64,000 nucleotides of DNA. It comes from Serpens sp035497915. Its GTDB lineage: Bacteria; Pseudomonadota; Gammaproteobacteria; Pseudomonadales; Pseudomonadaceae. The notes beneath the pieces were generated by a model. It had not been told where the DNA came from. It searched no databases and saw only the letters and a program-made list of their open reading frames with translations. The stretch is taken from assembly GCF_035497915.1 (NCBI RefSeq), contig NZ_DATJCS010000015.1, positions 49,059-113,058 on the forward strand. Direction: 5' to 3'. This document shows, one piece after another, positions 1-8,564 of this stretch (position 1 is the stretch's first letter; each line of letters begins with the position of its first letter). Position numbers and translations under genes: made by a program.

Positions 1-89
1 CCCATGTAGGTGCTGAACAGCCCTGAACCGGCGAGCATGAGCAGGGTGGCGGCATACAACGCCGGAAAGGTAACGAGCGGGCTGAACAT
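1..89 (-). CDS. MFS-type transporter, N-terminal fragment cut by window edge
   Basis: Only the first 29 codons lie in the window; the gene continues off the left edge. From the ATG at 89 the protein begins with a hydrophobic helix (AATLLMLAGSGLFSTYMG), which resembles the first membrane segment of major facilitator transporters. Its divergent neighbour is the phosphopantetheinyl transferase gene, 250 bp away. The substrate cannot be told from this fragment, and another polytopic membrane protein is possible. Confidence 0.5.
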   Translation of the reverse strand, partial: MFSPLVTFPALYAATLLMLAGSGLFSTYM

Positions 90-340
90 GGCGACTCTCT
101 GGCAGGACGGCGACAGGCACAGTCCAGCGAACAACGGTACAACGGCGGCCCGGCAGCCCCATCCGGAGCCGCCGAAAGCGCGCATTATCCATCACGGTGG
201 ACTATCTCGCCATGAATGCAGGGCGCCGACCGCACCGCCGGTTCGTGCCTTGCCCCGTGCAAAGCAGGCTCCGGCACGGGCGGGATGGCCGGCTCCCGAC
301 GACGTGACGACTCCCGTCCTCCCCGGCACAATGCTGCCCC

Positions 341-1057
341 ATGAACGACTTCCACCCCGCCTGCTGCGCACCGCTGCGCGAGCACTGGCCGCTACCCATC
401 CCCATGCCCGGCGCGCATCTGGTCAGCACGATGTTCCAGGCCGACCAGTTGCAACCCGGCGACTTCGTCAGTTGCGCCATCCCCGGCGTGCCCGGCGCCG
501 CCAAGCGCCAGTGCGAATACCTGGCCGGACGCCTGTGCGCACGCCAGGCCCTGCACGGCCTCACCGGCCAGCCGGGCGTCCCGGCCGTCGGCGAGGACCG
601 CGCGCCGCGCTGGCCCGCCGGCGTGGTCGGTTCGATCACCCACAGCCACGGCCAGGCCGCCGCGCTGGTCGCCAGCACCGCGCACTGGCGCGGCCTGGGC
701 ATCGATCTGGAGCGCCTGCTGAGTGCCGAACGCAGCCAGCGCCTGCGTGGGGAAATCCTCACCGCCGGCGAGCACCAGCGGCTCGAACAGCTGGAGCCGG
801 CGCTGCACGCCTGGCTGACAACCCTGACCTTCTCGGCCAAGGAAAGCCTGTTCAAGGCGCTGTATCCCCTGGTCGGCCAGCGCTTCTATTTCCAGGACGC
901 GGAACTGCTCGACTGGGACCCGGCCGGCCGCCTGCGCCTGGGCCTGCTGCGCGACCTGGGCGACGAATGGCGGGTAGGCGCACAGCTGGAGGGCCAGTTC
1001 GGGATGCTGGGCGAACAGCTGCTGACAGTCGTGGCCACGCCGGCCAGCCCGGGCTAG
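341..1057 (+). CDS. pcpS: 4'-phosphopantetheinyl transferase, PcpS/EntD type
   Basis: This enzyme moves the 4'-phosphopantetheine arm of coenzyme A onto a serine of acyl and peptidyl carrier proteins, converting apo to holo forms for fatty acid synthesis and siderophore assembly. The 238-residue protein carries the family motifs in order: a basic-to-His segment with GEDRAPRWPAG near residues 84-94 and GSITHS at 98-103, the Mg-binding GIDLE (D122, E124), and FSAKESLFKA (164-173) with the K-E pair. The overall sequence resembles PcpS of P. aeruginosa, the single broad-specificity transferase of that species. It converges on glyA with only three bases between the two genes. No biosynthetic megasynthase lies nearby, which fits a housekeeping role. 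Confidence 0.9.
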   Translation: MNDFHPACCAPLREHWPLPIPMPGAHLVSTMFQADQLQPGDFVSCAIPGVPGAAKRQCEYLAGRLCARQALHGLTGQPGVPAVGEDRAPRWPAGVVGSITHSHGQAAALVASTAHWRGLGIDLERLLSAERSQRLRGEILTAGEHQRLEQLEPALHAWLTTLTFSAKESLFKALYPLVGQRFYFQDAELLDWDPAGRLRLGLLRDLGDEWRVGAQLEGQFGMLGEQLLTVVATPASPG

Positions 1058-1060
1058 AGC

Positions 1061-2326
1061 CTAGCGATACACCGGATGGCGCCGGCATAGCGCCATCACC
1101 TGTTCCCCTACCTGACGAACCACCGTCTCGCTGTCGCCGGATTCCAGCGCATCCAGCACGTCACACAGCCAGCCCGCCAACTGCTCGCACTCCGGCACGC
1201 CGAACCCACGGGTGGTCACCGCCGGGGTGCCGATCCGCAGCCCCGAGGTCACGAACGGCGAGCGCGGGTCGTTGGGCACCGAATTCTTGTTGGCGGTGAT
1301 GCAGGCATGGCTCAGGGCGGCATCGGCGTCCTTGCCGGTGTAAGGCCGGTCGGACAGGTCGATCAGCATCATGTGGTTGTCCGTCCCGCCGGAGACGATC
1401 CGGAAACCCCGCCGCTGCAGCACCGCGGCCATGGCCCGGGCGTTGTTCACCACCTGCCGCTGATAGGTCTTGAACCCCGGCGACAGCGCTTCCTTGAAGG
1501 CCACGGCCTTGGCGGCGATCAGGTGCATCAACGGGCCGCCCTGAACACCCGGAAAGACCGCCGAATCGAGCTTCTTGTAGAACGTATCGTCCTGCCCCTT
1601 GGACAGGATCAGGCCACCCCGTGGGCCGCGCAGCGTCTTGTGGGTGGTGCTGGTCACCACATGGGCGTGCGACAGCGGGTTCGGGTACTCGCCGGCCGCC
1701 ACCAGGCCGGCGACATGGGCCATGTCGACCCAGAACAGCGCGCCCACCCGGTTGGCGATGTCGCGCATGCGCGCCCAGTCCATGTGCCGGGAATAGGCGG
1801 AAAATCCGCCGATCAGCAGCTTCGGACGGGTTTGCAGGGCGATGCGCTCCATCTCGTCGTAGTCGATCAAACCCGTGTGTGGGTCGAGTCCGTAGGGAAC
1901 GATCCGGTAATGGCGCCCGGAGAAGTTCACCGGGTTGCCGTGGGTCAGGTGCCCACCCTGGGCCAGGTTCATGCCCATCACCGTGTCGCCGGGACTGAGC
2001 AAGGCCAGGAACACGGCGGCGTTGGCCTGGGAACCGGCATGCGGCTGGACGTTGGCGTAGTCGCAGTCGAACAGGGCCTTGGCCCGCGCGATGGCCAGGC
2101 GCTCGGCCACGTCGACATGCTCGCAGCCGCTGTAGTAGCGCCGGCCCGGATAGCCTTCGGCGTACTTGTTGGTGAGCACCGAACTCTGGATCGCCATCAC
2201 CAGCGGACTGGCATAGTTCTCGGAGGCGATCAGTTCGGCGTGGTCTTCCTGACGGACTTCCTCGTCATGGATGGCCGCGGACAGCTCGGGATCAAAATCG
2301 GCAAGGGTCAGGGATGCGTCGTACAT
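1061..2326 (-). CDS. glyA: Serine hydroxymethyltransferase, cluster-linked copy
   Basis: A PLP enzyme that interconverts serine and glycine with tetrahydrofolate. The 421-residue protein has the full family framework: ELIASENYAS near residue 31, YAEGYPGRRYYSGCE at 55-69, and the Schiff-base lysine in STTHKTLRGPRGG (K230). The reading frame is open 22 codons further upstream, but the ATG at 2326 gives the usual N-terminus. It is the last gene of a leftward run benE-like, yggS, aminotransferase, glyA. Pseudomonads usually carry more than one glyA. Clustering with a transporter and a MocR regulator suggests a dedicated catabolic copy rather than the housekeeping enzyme. Activity on another beta-hydroxy amino acid (aldolase side activity) is possible. 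Confidence 0.88.
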   Translation of the reverse strand: MYDASLTLADFDPELSAAIHDEEVRQEDHAELIASENYASPLVMAIQSSVLTNKYAEGYPGRRYYSGCEHVDVAERLAIARAKALFDCDYANVQPHAGSQANAAVFLALLSPGDTVMGMNLAQGGHLTHGNPVNFSGRHYRIVPYGLDPHTGLIDYDEMERIALQTRPKLLIGGFSAYSRHMDWARMRDIANRVGALFWVDMAHVAGLVAAGEYPNPLSHAHVVTSTTHKTLRGPRGGLILSKGQDDTFYKKLDSAVFPGVQGGPLMHLIAAKAVAFKEALSPGFKTYQRQVVNNARAMAAVLQRRGFRIVSGGTDNHMMLIDLSDRPYTGKDADAALSHACITANKNSVPNDPRSPFVTSGLRIGTPAVTTRGFGVPECEQLAGWLCDVLDALESGDSETVVRQVGEQVMALCRRHPVYR

Positions 2327-2360
2327 AAGGGAACCTGTGGGTTGGAAAATCGGGGGACTG

Positions 2361-3533
2361 CTAGGCAAGAAGCCGGATGACGCGCGCGGCAATGTCGTCG
2401 ATCTGCGCGGCGTCGCAGATCAAGGGCGGTAGCAGCCGCAGGGTGGTGCCGCGGGTCACGGTGATCAGCAGGCGCTGTTCCTCCAGTGCCCGGCCAACCA
2501 GCTCGGGGCACTGGCGATCCAGCTCGATCCCGACCATCAGGCCCTGGCCACGGATCGCCAGCACCTCGGGACAGGCGCTCAGCCCCTCCCGCAGGGCCGC
2601 CAGCAGCCGGCGACCGAGGGTGGCGGCTCGCTGCGGGAGCTGCTCGCGCGCCAGGATGTCGAGTACCGTGCAGGCCACCCGGCAGGCCAGCGGATTGCCA
2701 CCGAAGGTGGAGGCATGCTGGCCGGGGGAAAACAGTTCCGCCGCCCGACCACGGGCCAGGCAGGCGCCGATCGGCAGGCCGTTACCCAGCGCCTTGGCCA
2801 GGGTGATGACGTCGGGCACGATGCCCGCCTGCTGGAAGCCGAACCAGGTGCCGGTGCGGCCCAGGCCGGTCTGCACTTCGTCGACCATCATCAGCCAGTC
2901 GTGCTCGTCGCACAGTTGCCGCAGTGCCTGCAGATAGCCGGCGGACGCGGCACGCACCCCGCCTTCGCCCTGCACCGGCTCGACCAGCACCGCAACGATG
3001 CCCGGGAATTGCCGCGCCGCTTCCCGCAGCGCCTCGATGTCGTCGTAGGGCACCCGCACGAAGCCCGGCATCAGTGGCTCGAAGCCGCGCTGCGCGGCCG
3101 GGTTGCCGGTGGCCGCCAGGGTTGCCAGGCTGCGGCCATGGAAGCTGTTCTCCATGACCAGCACCTGGGGATCCGTAACCCTCCGGGCACTGGCGTGCAG
3201 GCGGGCCAGCTTGAGCGCCGCCTCATTGGCCTCGGCCCCCGAGTTGCAGAAGAACGCACGCTGCATGCCCGACAAGGCGCACAGGCGCTCAGCCAGTCGC
3301 TCCTGCCATTCGATGCGGAACAGGTTGGAGGTATGCAGCAGTTGGCCGGCCTGATCGGCGATCACGGCGGCAATTTCGGGATGGGCGTGACCGAGGCTGG
3401 TCACCGCCACGCCGGCGATCGCGTCCAGGTACTCGATGCCCTGCGTGTCCCACAGGCGCGCGCCCTGGCCGCGACTGAACGAAACGGGCTGGCGTGCGTA
3501 GGTCGGCATGAGATACGCGGATGAGGGGGTCAT
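2361..3533 (-). CDS. Class III PLP aminotransferase, acetylornithine aminotransferase-like
   Basis: A 390-residue fold-type I aminotransferase of the ArgD/AruC/GabT class. Visible signatures are NSGAEANEAALKLAR, NSFHGRS, the metal-free PLP motif DEVQTGLGRTG, and the lysine in TLAKALGNGLPIG that forms the internal aldimine. It ends with the RLLPPLI motif typical of N-acetylornithine or omega-amino-acid transaminases. The start at 3533 is preceded by AAGGA. The gene lies between yggS and glyA on the same strand. Family members act on the terminal amine of ornithine derivatives, GABA or beta-alanine, and the sequence alone does not fix the substrate. The operon context suggests amino acid or amine catabolism rather than arginine synthesis. 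Confidence 0.85.
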   Translation of the reverse strand: MTPSSAYLMPTYARQPVSFSRGQGARLWDTQGIEYLDAIAGVAVTSLGHAHPEIAAVIADQAGQLLHTSNLFRIEWQERLAERLCALSGMQRAFFCNSGAEANEAALKLARLHASARRVTDPQVLVMENSFHGRSLATLAATGNPAAQRGFEPLMPGFVRVPYDDIEALREAARQFPGIVAVLVEPVQGEGGVRAASAGYLQALRQLCDEHDWLMMVDEVQTGLGRTGTWFGFQQAGIVPDVITLAKALGNGLPIGACLARGRAAELFSPGQHASTFGGNPLACRVACTVLDILAREQLPQRAATLGRRLLAALREGLSACPEVLAIRGQGLMVGIELDRQCPELVGRALEEQRLLITVTRGTTLRLLPPLICDAAQIDDIAARVIRLLA

Positions 3534-3583
3534 GGCATTCCTTCGTGAGGTCGTGGGCAAAGGTTCAGGATGGCGTGATCGTG

Positions 3584-4363
3584 CTATTCGCTGGCCGTCG
3601 GCCAGTAGTGGCTGTCCGGCAGGGCGCGGGCACCGAAGATGGCCTGGCCGACCCGCACCACGGTCGCGCCTTCTTCGATGGCGATTTCGAAATCCCCGGA
3701 CATGCCCATGGACAGCTCCTCCAGGCCGACACCGGCCGGTGCGTCCTGGCGCAGGCGCTCCCGCAGCTCGCGCAGCCGCACGAAACAGGGACGCACACGG
3801 GCCGCGTCGGCGGAGAACAGCGCCAGGGTCATCAGGCCGCGCACCCGCAGCGCGGAGAACGCCGGCAGCGCGCGCAGGAAGTCGGCCACCGCGTCAGGCG
3901 CCAGGCCGTACTTGCTGGCCTCGCCGGAGGTATTCACCTGGACGAACACGTCCAGCCGCCGACCCTCGATCTGCAGGCGCCGGTCCAGGGCCTCGGCCAG
4001 CCGCAGGCTGTCCAGCGCCTGGAACTCGGCGGCGAAGCGCGCGACCTGCCTGGCCTTGTTGGTTTGCAGGTGGCCGATCACCGACCATTGCAGGTCGCTC
4101 AGGTCGGCCATGGCTTCCCATTTGCGCTGCGCTTCCTGCACCTTGTTCTCGCCCAGAAAGCGGCAGCCGGCGGCGTAGGCCAGGCGCAGGTGCGCCTCAT
4201 CGAAGGTCTTGCTCACCGGCAGCAGGCGCACCCCCGCCGGATCGCGCCCGACCCGCCGGCAGGCGTCGGCGATGCGCTGGCGCACAGCGGCCAGGTTGCG
4301 CTGGAAGTCCTCGACGCTGTTGGCCTGCGGGTAACGGCCATGCTGTTCGTGCAGACGCGGCAT
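3584..4363 (-). CDS. yggS: YggS/PLPBP family pyridoxal phosphate homeostasis protein
   Basis: A 259-residue PLP-binding protein with a bacterial alanine-racemase-like barrel. It is thought to carry or buffer PLP and to keep amino acid pools balanced, and it has no known catalytic activity. Markers are LLPVSKTF with the PLP lysine, GENKVQEAQRKW, WSVIGHLQTNKAR, the VQVNTSGEASKYGL stretch, and SMGMSGDFEIAIEEGATVVRVG at the phosphate-binding end. Its ATG overlaps the TGA of the upstream transporter gene by one base, a sign of translational coupling. In most pseudomonads yggS sits beside proC or pilT, so finding it among PLP enzymes and a PLP-binding regulator points to a second, specialised copy. 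Confidence 0.85.
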   Translation of the reverse strand: MPRLHEQHGRYPQANSVEDFQRNLAAVRQRIADACRRVGRDPAGVRLLPVSKTFDEAHLRLAYAAGCRFLGENKVQEAQRKWEAMADLSDLQWSVIGHLQTNKARQVARFAAEFQALDSLRLAEALDRRLQIEGRRLDVFVQVNTSGEASKYGLAPDAVADFLRALPAFSALRVRGLMTLALFSADAARVRPCFVRLRELRERLRQDAPAGVGLEELSMGMSGDFEIAIEEGATVVRVGQAIFGARALPDSHYWPTASE

Positions 4364-5598
4364 CAGTGGGTCCCTCCCGCATTGGCGACCGGTTGGCCGG
4401 CCGGCGTGCGGCGCGGCAAACGGCCATTGAGCACGGCGAATGCCGCCAGCCCGATCACCAGCCCCCAGAACGCCCCGCCGATCCCGAACAGGCTGATATC
4501 GGCGGCGGCGGCCAGGAAGGTGATCAGCGCGGCTTCGCGGGATTTGGCGTCGGCCATGGCGCTGGCCAGGCTGCCGCCGAGGGTGCCGAGCAGGGCGAGC
4601 CCGGCCAGGGTGGTGATGAACGTCGCCGGGAAGGCCATGAACAGTGCGGCCAGGGTGACGCCGAAGACCCCGACGAGGATGTAGCAGACCCCTGCGGCGA
4701 CACCGGCGATCCAGCGCTTGGCGGGTTCTTCGTGGGCTTCCCTGCCGGTGCAGATGGCCGCGGTGATCGCGGCGAGGTTGAACGCGTGCGAGCCGAACGG
4801 CGCCATGAGCAGCGAGCCCAGCCCGGTGACGGTGACAATCGGGTTGGCGCTGGTGCGAAAGCCATCGTTGCGCAGCACCAACATGCCGGGCATGTACTGG
4901 CCGGTCAGGGTGATCAGGAACAGCGGCAGCGCCACGCTGAGCAGGGCGTTCAGCGAGAACGCGGGCGGGGTGAACACCGGTGCCGCGAGCCGCAGCTCCA
5001 GCCCGGACAGGTCCACCCGTCCCTGGACCAGCAGGAAGGCCAGGCCGAGCAGCAGAATCCCCACCACCGCGTAGCGCGCGCTCAGGCGCTTGAGCACGAC
5101 GTAGGCGCCAATCAGCAGCGCGGCCAGCAGCGGGTCGACGCTCACGCCCGCGAAGGCGCCGATGCCGAACTGCAGCAGGATACCCGCCAGCAACCCCGCG
5201 GCCACGCCCGGCGGGATCAGGCGGATGACCTTCTCGAAATAGCCGGACACGCCCAGCAGCACGAAGGCGGCGGCCGAGACCAGGTAGGCGCCGACCGCCT
5301 CGGCATAGGGCGTCGTCGCCAGGGCGACGACCAGGAATGCCGCCGCCGGGGTCGACCAGGCGGTGATGATCGGCTCGCGGAACCGCCAACTGAGCAACAG
5401 CCCGCTCAGCCCCACGCCAATCGATACCGACCATACCCAGGAAGCCGTCAGCTCAGGACTCAGCCCCGCCACCCGGGCCGCCTGAAACACCAGAATGAAG
5501 GTACCGCCATAGTTGACGATCACCGAGACCAGCCCGGCGACGATCGGATGGACGAGATCGCGGAGGCGAACCGCGGATGGGGAGGCTGTGGACGACAT
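4363..5598 (-). CDS. benE: BenE-family benzoate/H+ symporter-like transporter
   Basis: A 411-residue inner-membrane transporter with about 12 hydrophobic segments. Markers include the N-terminal IVAGLVSVIVNYGGTFILVF helix and ITAWSTPAAAFLVV, as in the BenE benzoate transporter family, and a long C-terminal hydrophobic region. The frame stays open for 88 codons upstream, but the ATG at 5598 gives the family start. It is the first gene of the leftward operon with yggS, the aminotransferase and glyA, divergent from a MocR regulator. No benzoate degradation genes are present. The cargo is therefore more likely an amino acid, an amine or another organic acid handled by the PLP enzymes downstream. 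The symbol reflects family membership only. Confidence 0.75.
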   Translation of the reverse strand: MSSTASPSAVRLRDLVHPIVAGLVSVIVNYGGTFILVFQAARVAGLSPELTASWVWSVSIGVGLSGLLLSWRFREPIITAWSTPAAAFLVVALATTPYAEAVGAYLVSAAAFVLLGVSGYFEKVIRLIPPGVAAGLLAGILLQFGIGAFAGVSVDPLLAALLIGAYVVLKRLSARYAVVGILLLGLAFLLVQGRVDLSGLELRLAAPVFTPPAFSLNALLSVALPLFLITLTGQYMPGMLVLRNDGFRTSANPIVTVTGLGSLLMAPFGSHAFNLAAITAAICTGREAHEEPAKRWIAGVAAGVCYILVGVFGVTLAALFMAFPATFITTLAGLALLGTLGGSLASAMADAKSREAALITFLAAAADISLFGIGGAFWGLVIGLAAFAVLNGRLPRRTPAGQPVANAGGTH

Positions 5599-5694
5599 GG
5601 CTTCAGGTGGCTCCTGGCAACACGAGGCTGGAATTGGCGGCTGATTTATAGCGCGGCAATGGTCCGCAGAACCCGTACACTTTCCATCAGATAA

Positions 5695-5715
5695 CCAGAC
5701 CACTTTCCCGTCTGG
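5695..5715. promoter_or_regulatory. Inverted repeat in the benE/mocR divergent promoter region
   Basis: CCAGAC and GTCTGG face each other across nine bases, about 100 bp upstream of both divergent starts. The repeat is a candidate site for the adjacent MocR regulator. No match to a known MocR operator is claimed. Confidence 0.3.
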
Positions 5716-5821
5716 AGCTGCCGCCGGGGTACGTCGAGAAATTCCTTCGGCGGTGAGCGCAACCACGGATAAACTGGCCCGCTTCCGCCGGCCGGTTTTT
5801 TTGTTCAGGGCAGACCACTTC

Positions 5822-7321
5822 GTGAAAACCTTCGAGCTCGAAACGCTCAAGATGCGGCTCAACGATGCCGAGCTTCAGCGCCTGGATCTGCATCAGCGCA
5901 TTCAGCGCGCCCTGCGCGCGCTGATCCTCGACGGCGCCCTGGCCCCGGGCCTGAAGCTGCCGGCCACCCGCTCGCTGGCCACCTCGCTGGGGGTGGCGCG
6001 CGACACGGTCGAAAACGCCTATGTGCAACTGCATCGTGATGGTTTCATCGTGCGACGCGAGGGCTCGGGCAGCTACGTGGCCGAGGCGGTAGGCAACGAA
6101 CTGCAGGGGGTCGCGCGTCAGCGCCCGAGGCCACGGGAAGCCCGGCGCACCGAGACGGCGGCGGCGGAAGCCGGCCTGAGCCGGCGCGGCCGCATGATTC
6201 TCGACAGCGGCGGCGTCAGCGATCAGCAGGTGGTCAAGGCGTTTGCCACCGGCCTGCCGGAAACCCGCACCTTCCCCATCGATGTCTGGCTACGTCTGCA
6301 GCGCCAGGCCATGAAGGACCACCGGGCCAGTGTCCTGCTGCATGGCGATCCGCAGGGCGCCGAGCCGCTGCGCAAGGCCATCGCCACCTACCTGAATCTG
6401 GAACGCGGCGCCGCATGCACCCCGGAGCAGATCCTGGTACTCAGCAGTACCCGCCAGGCGCTGTTCCTGTGCGCACAGCTGCTGGTCGATGCCGGCAAGC
6501 CGATCCTGCTGGAAAACCCCGGCTACTACGGCGCCCGGAAAGCTTTCGAAAGCGCCGAGGCCAGGGTCGTGCCCATCGATGTCGATGCGCTGGGCATTCG
6601 CACCGACCTGCTGCGCGCGGATCGCAGCGGCGCCAACTGCGTCTATGTGACGCCCTCCCACCAGTACCCCACCGGGGCGACCCTGCCACTGGCGCGCCGG
6701 CTCGAGCTGATCAACTGGGCGGCGGAAAACGGCAGGTGGATCATCGAGGACGACTATGACAGCGAGTTCCACTACGACGGCTTGCCGACCGCCTGTGTGC
6801 AGGGCCTGGACAAGTACCAGCGCACCCTCTACGTGGGTACGTTCAGCAAGACACTCTCTCCGGGCCTGCGCCTGGGTTACATGGTGTTGCCCCAGCCCCT
6901 GGTAAAAGCGTTCACCCATGCGCGCAGCATCATGGACGGACACACCCCGCAAATCCTTCAGCTGACCCTGGCGCGCTTCATGGAAGACGGCCACTACAAC
7001 GCCCATGTGCGGGCCATGCGCAAACTGTACGCGGGACGTCGGGCCAGCATGTTCGATGCCATCGGCAGGCATCTGAGCGGTATCGCCACCGCCATGCGAC
7101 CTCCGGGCGGCTTGCAGATGCCTTGCCTGCTGGACGAGGGCTGGTCGGAAGAAAGGACCATCCGCCTGGCTGCCAATGCCGGCGTACAGTTGCCCGGGCT
7201 CAGTCGACTGTATGCCGGGGAGGAACGAAAACAGGGTTGGCTGCTGGGTTACTCATCCCTGACCGCCATGGAAATCGAAGCCGCCATGCTGCGCCTGGCC
7301 AAGGCACTGCGCAGCAAATAG
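5822..7321 (+). CDS. MocR/PdxR-type transcriptional regulator (GntR helix-turn-helix plus aminotransferase fold)
   Basis: A 499-residue chimera: a winged helix (about residues 15-75, with LPATRSLATSLGVARDTVENAY) joined to a fold-type I aminotransferase domain that binds PLP as an effector. The PLP lysine sits in GTFSKTLSPGLRLGY and the pocket motifs VTPSHQYPTG and EDDYDSEF are intact. The start is uncertain. GTG at 5822 is preferred because the protein then begins KTFELE, but GTG at 5753 and ATG at 5852 are in frame. It is transcribed divergently from the benE-yggS-aminotransferase-glyA operon, whose products mostly use PLP. It is therefore the likely regulator of that operon, probably with an amino compound that forms an aldimine with its PLP as co-effector. 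Confidence 0.85.
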   Translation: MKTFELETLKMRLNDAELQRLDLHQRIQRALRALILDGALAPGLKLPATRSLATSLGVARDTVENAYVQLHRDGFIVRREGSGSYVAEAVGNELQGVARQRPRPREARRTETAAAEAGLSRRGRMILDSGGVSDQQVVKAFATGLPETRTFPIDVWLRLQRQAMKDHRASVLLHGDPQGAEPLRKAIATYLNLERGAACTPEQILVLSSTRQALFLCAQLLVDAGKPILLENPGYYGARKAFESAEARVVPIDVDALGIRTDLLRADRSGANCVYVTPSHQYPTGATLPLARRLELINWAAENGRWIIEDDYDSEFHYDGLPTACVQGLDKYQRTLYVGTFSKTLSPGLRLGYMVLPQPLVKAFTHARSIMDGHTPQILQLTLARFMEDGHYNAHVRAMRKLYAGRRASMFDAIGRHLSGIATAMRPPGGLQMPCLLDEGWSEERTIRLAANAGVQLPGLSRLYAGEERKQGWLLGYSSLTAMEIEAAMLRLAKALRSK

Positions 7322-7431
7322 GCCCTGCGGCGCGACTCCCTGCGACATTGCTGCGCCTGCAATCAGTGGACACCGTAATGGCCAAACAGTAGCGTTCGCC
7401 GGCCACCCCCAGTCCACCCTCAGGTAGTGAA

Positions 7432-7788
7432 ATGAAATCGAGCCTCGCGAAACCCCTGCTGTTTTTGTGCGCGCTGCTGTTCGCCGGTCCTGGCGTGGCC
7501 GGCTGCGGCGAGATGCAGGGCATGTGCCTGGTGATCAGCGGGGACGAGGAAACCGAGCGGGCGTGCGGCGTAACCGTATGCGCCAATGTCCATTCGTACT
7601 GGGCGCAGTGGGACATCGGCGGCGGCGAAAGTGCGGTCAGCGTGAGCGCCACCGAGGACACGTCCTCGATCAGCCTGGACGGTGAGCCCGGCTTTCCCGT
7701 GCCGCAATCCATCGTGCAAGACGGCCTGACCTGCTACAGCACGCAGAACCTGGCAAAGATCTACTGCGCGAAAGATATCCCGATGTAG
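7432..7788 (+). CDS. Small secreted cysteine-rich protein, unknown function
   Basis: A 118-residue protein with a clear Sec signal (charged KSSLAK, then LLFLCALLFAG). The sequence GVAGC near residue 25 could be either a signal peptidase I region or a lipobox. The mature part has six cysteines, counting the one that a lipobox would modify, which suggests disulfides in the periplasm or outside the cell. The start is preceded by a short purine stretch around GGTAGTGAA. The gene lies alone between the MocR gene and a convergent Yip1 gene. No family is recognised. Confidence 0.65.
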   Translation: MKSSLAKPLLFLCALLFAGPGVAGCGEMQGMCLVISGDEETERACGVTVCANVHSYWAQWDIGGGESAVSVSATEDTSSISLDGEPGFPVPQSIVQDGLTCYSTQNLAKIYCAKDIPM

Positions 7789-7791
7789 GGC

Positions 7792-7827
7792 GGGCCGATC
7801 CGTCTCGATACGACGGATCGCGGCCCG
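7792..7827. terminator. GC-rich hairpin between convergent genes
   Basis: GATCCGTC (7797-7804) pairs with GACGGATC (7812-7819), flanked by GGGCC and GGCCC. It lies in the 49 bp between two converging genes. There is no long T run on either strand, so its role as a terminator is inferred from position. Confidence 0.45.
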
Positions 7828-7837
7828 TGCGCCAGCG

Positions 7838-8455
7838 TCAGAACAGCGCCTTGAATGCGAAGACCAGCAGCACGATCGGCACGACCAGAATCAGCAGCCC
7901 CAGCAGTGTGGTTCCCAGGGCGCGCCATGCGGAGAAACCCTGTACCTGGCCAAGGCTCTTGAGCAGCAGCACCAACGCCCAGCACCCCAGCACCGCCTCG
8001 GCGACCTTGAATGACAGGAAGAGCAATGGGCTGGCGGCAACACTGGGTGCCGAGTGGCTGAACAGCTCGGTGCCAAAAATCAGCAGCTCGGGAATCCACA
8101 GCAACAGCGACCAGGCAATCGGCACCATCGACCAGGCAAGCGCCATGCCGATCGCCCCTCTCGATGCGCGGCCTCCCAGCCATTTGCCTGTCCAGCCCAG
8201 AATGATCGACCCGAGATAAAGCATGAGGGGGCCGAAAATGACACTGGTCACCAGGGCCATCACCAGGATCAACGGCAACGGCGAGGTATCCCCCAGGCCT
8301 TTGCTGCTCGCTCGGTTCAGCGCATCGGAAAGAGCGGCCAGGGTGGGGAGCAGCACGACGCTTCGCCCGGGGTCGTGCTCGACGAGCCATTGAACGGTCG
8401 AGCGCGGCTTCGTCCACATAGATAGCCAGGGATTGAGCACTGTTGTTTCTGCCAT
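7838..8455 (-). CDS. Yip1-domain integral membrane protein
   Basis: A 205-residue inner-membrane protein with about five hydrophobic segments. It opens with the NPWLSMWTKPRSTVQWLVE pattern typical of bacterial Yip1-domain proteins, followed by a glycine-rich membrane region. The function of bacterial Yip1 proteins is not established. The gene is monocistronic, converges with the small secreted protein gene, and is followed upstream by the copper-sensor genes on the same strand about 110 bp away. Confidence 0.75.
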   Translation of the reverse strand: MAETTVLNPWLSMWTKPRSTVQWLVEHDPGRSVVLLPTLAALSDALNRASSKGLGDTSPLPLILVMALVTSVIFGPLMLYLGSIILGWTGKWLGGRASRGAIGMALAWSMVPIAWSLLLWIPELLIFGTELFSHSAPSVAASPLLFLSFKVAEAVLGCWALVLLLKSLGQVQGFSAWRALGTTLLGLLILVVPIVLLVFAFKALF

Positions 8456-8564
8456 GTCGTCGTCCGTTCAGTTCAGCGGGTACGACCGATACGGCGACAG
8501 TCGACAGGGCGGACTTAAGGAAACCGCGCCGGCATTCGCGTCACCACGCGGGAGCGATCGCCTT

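Noticed and set aside
3508..5694. 728-codon plus-strand frame across yggS and benE
   Set aside because: Arg/Pro/Gly-rich translation, antisense to two recognisable genes.
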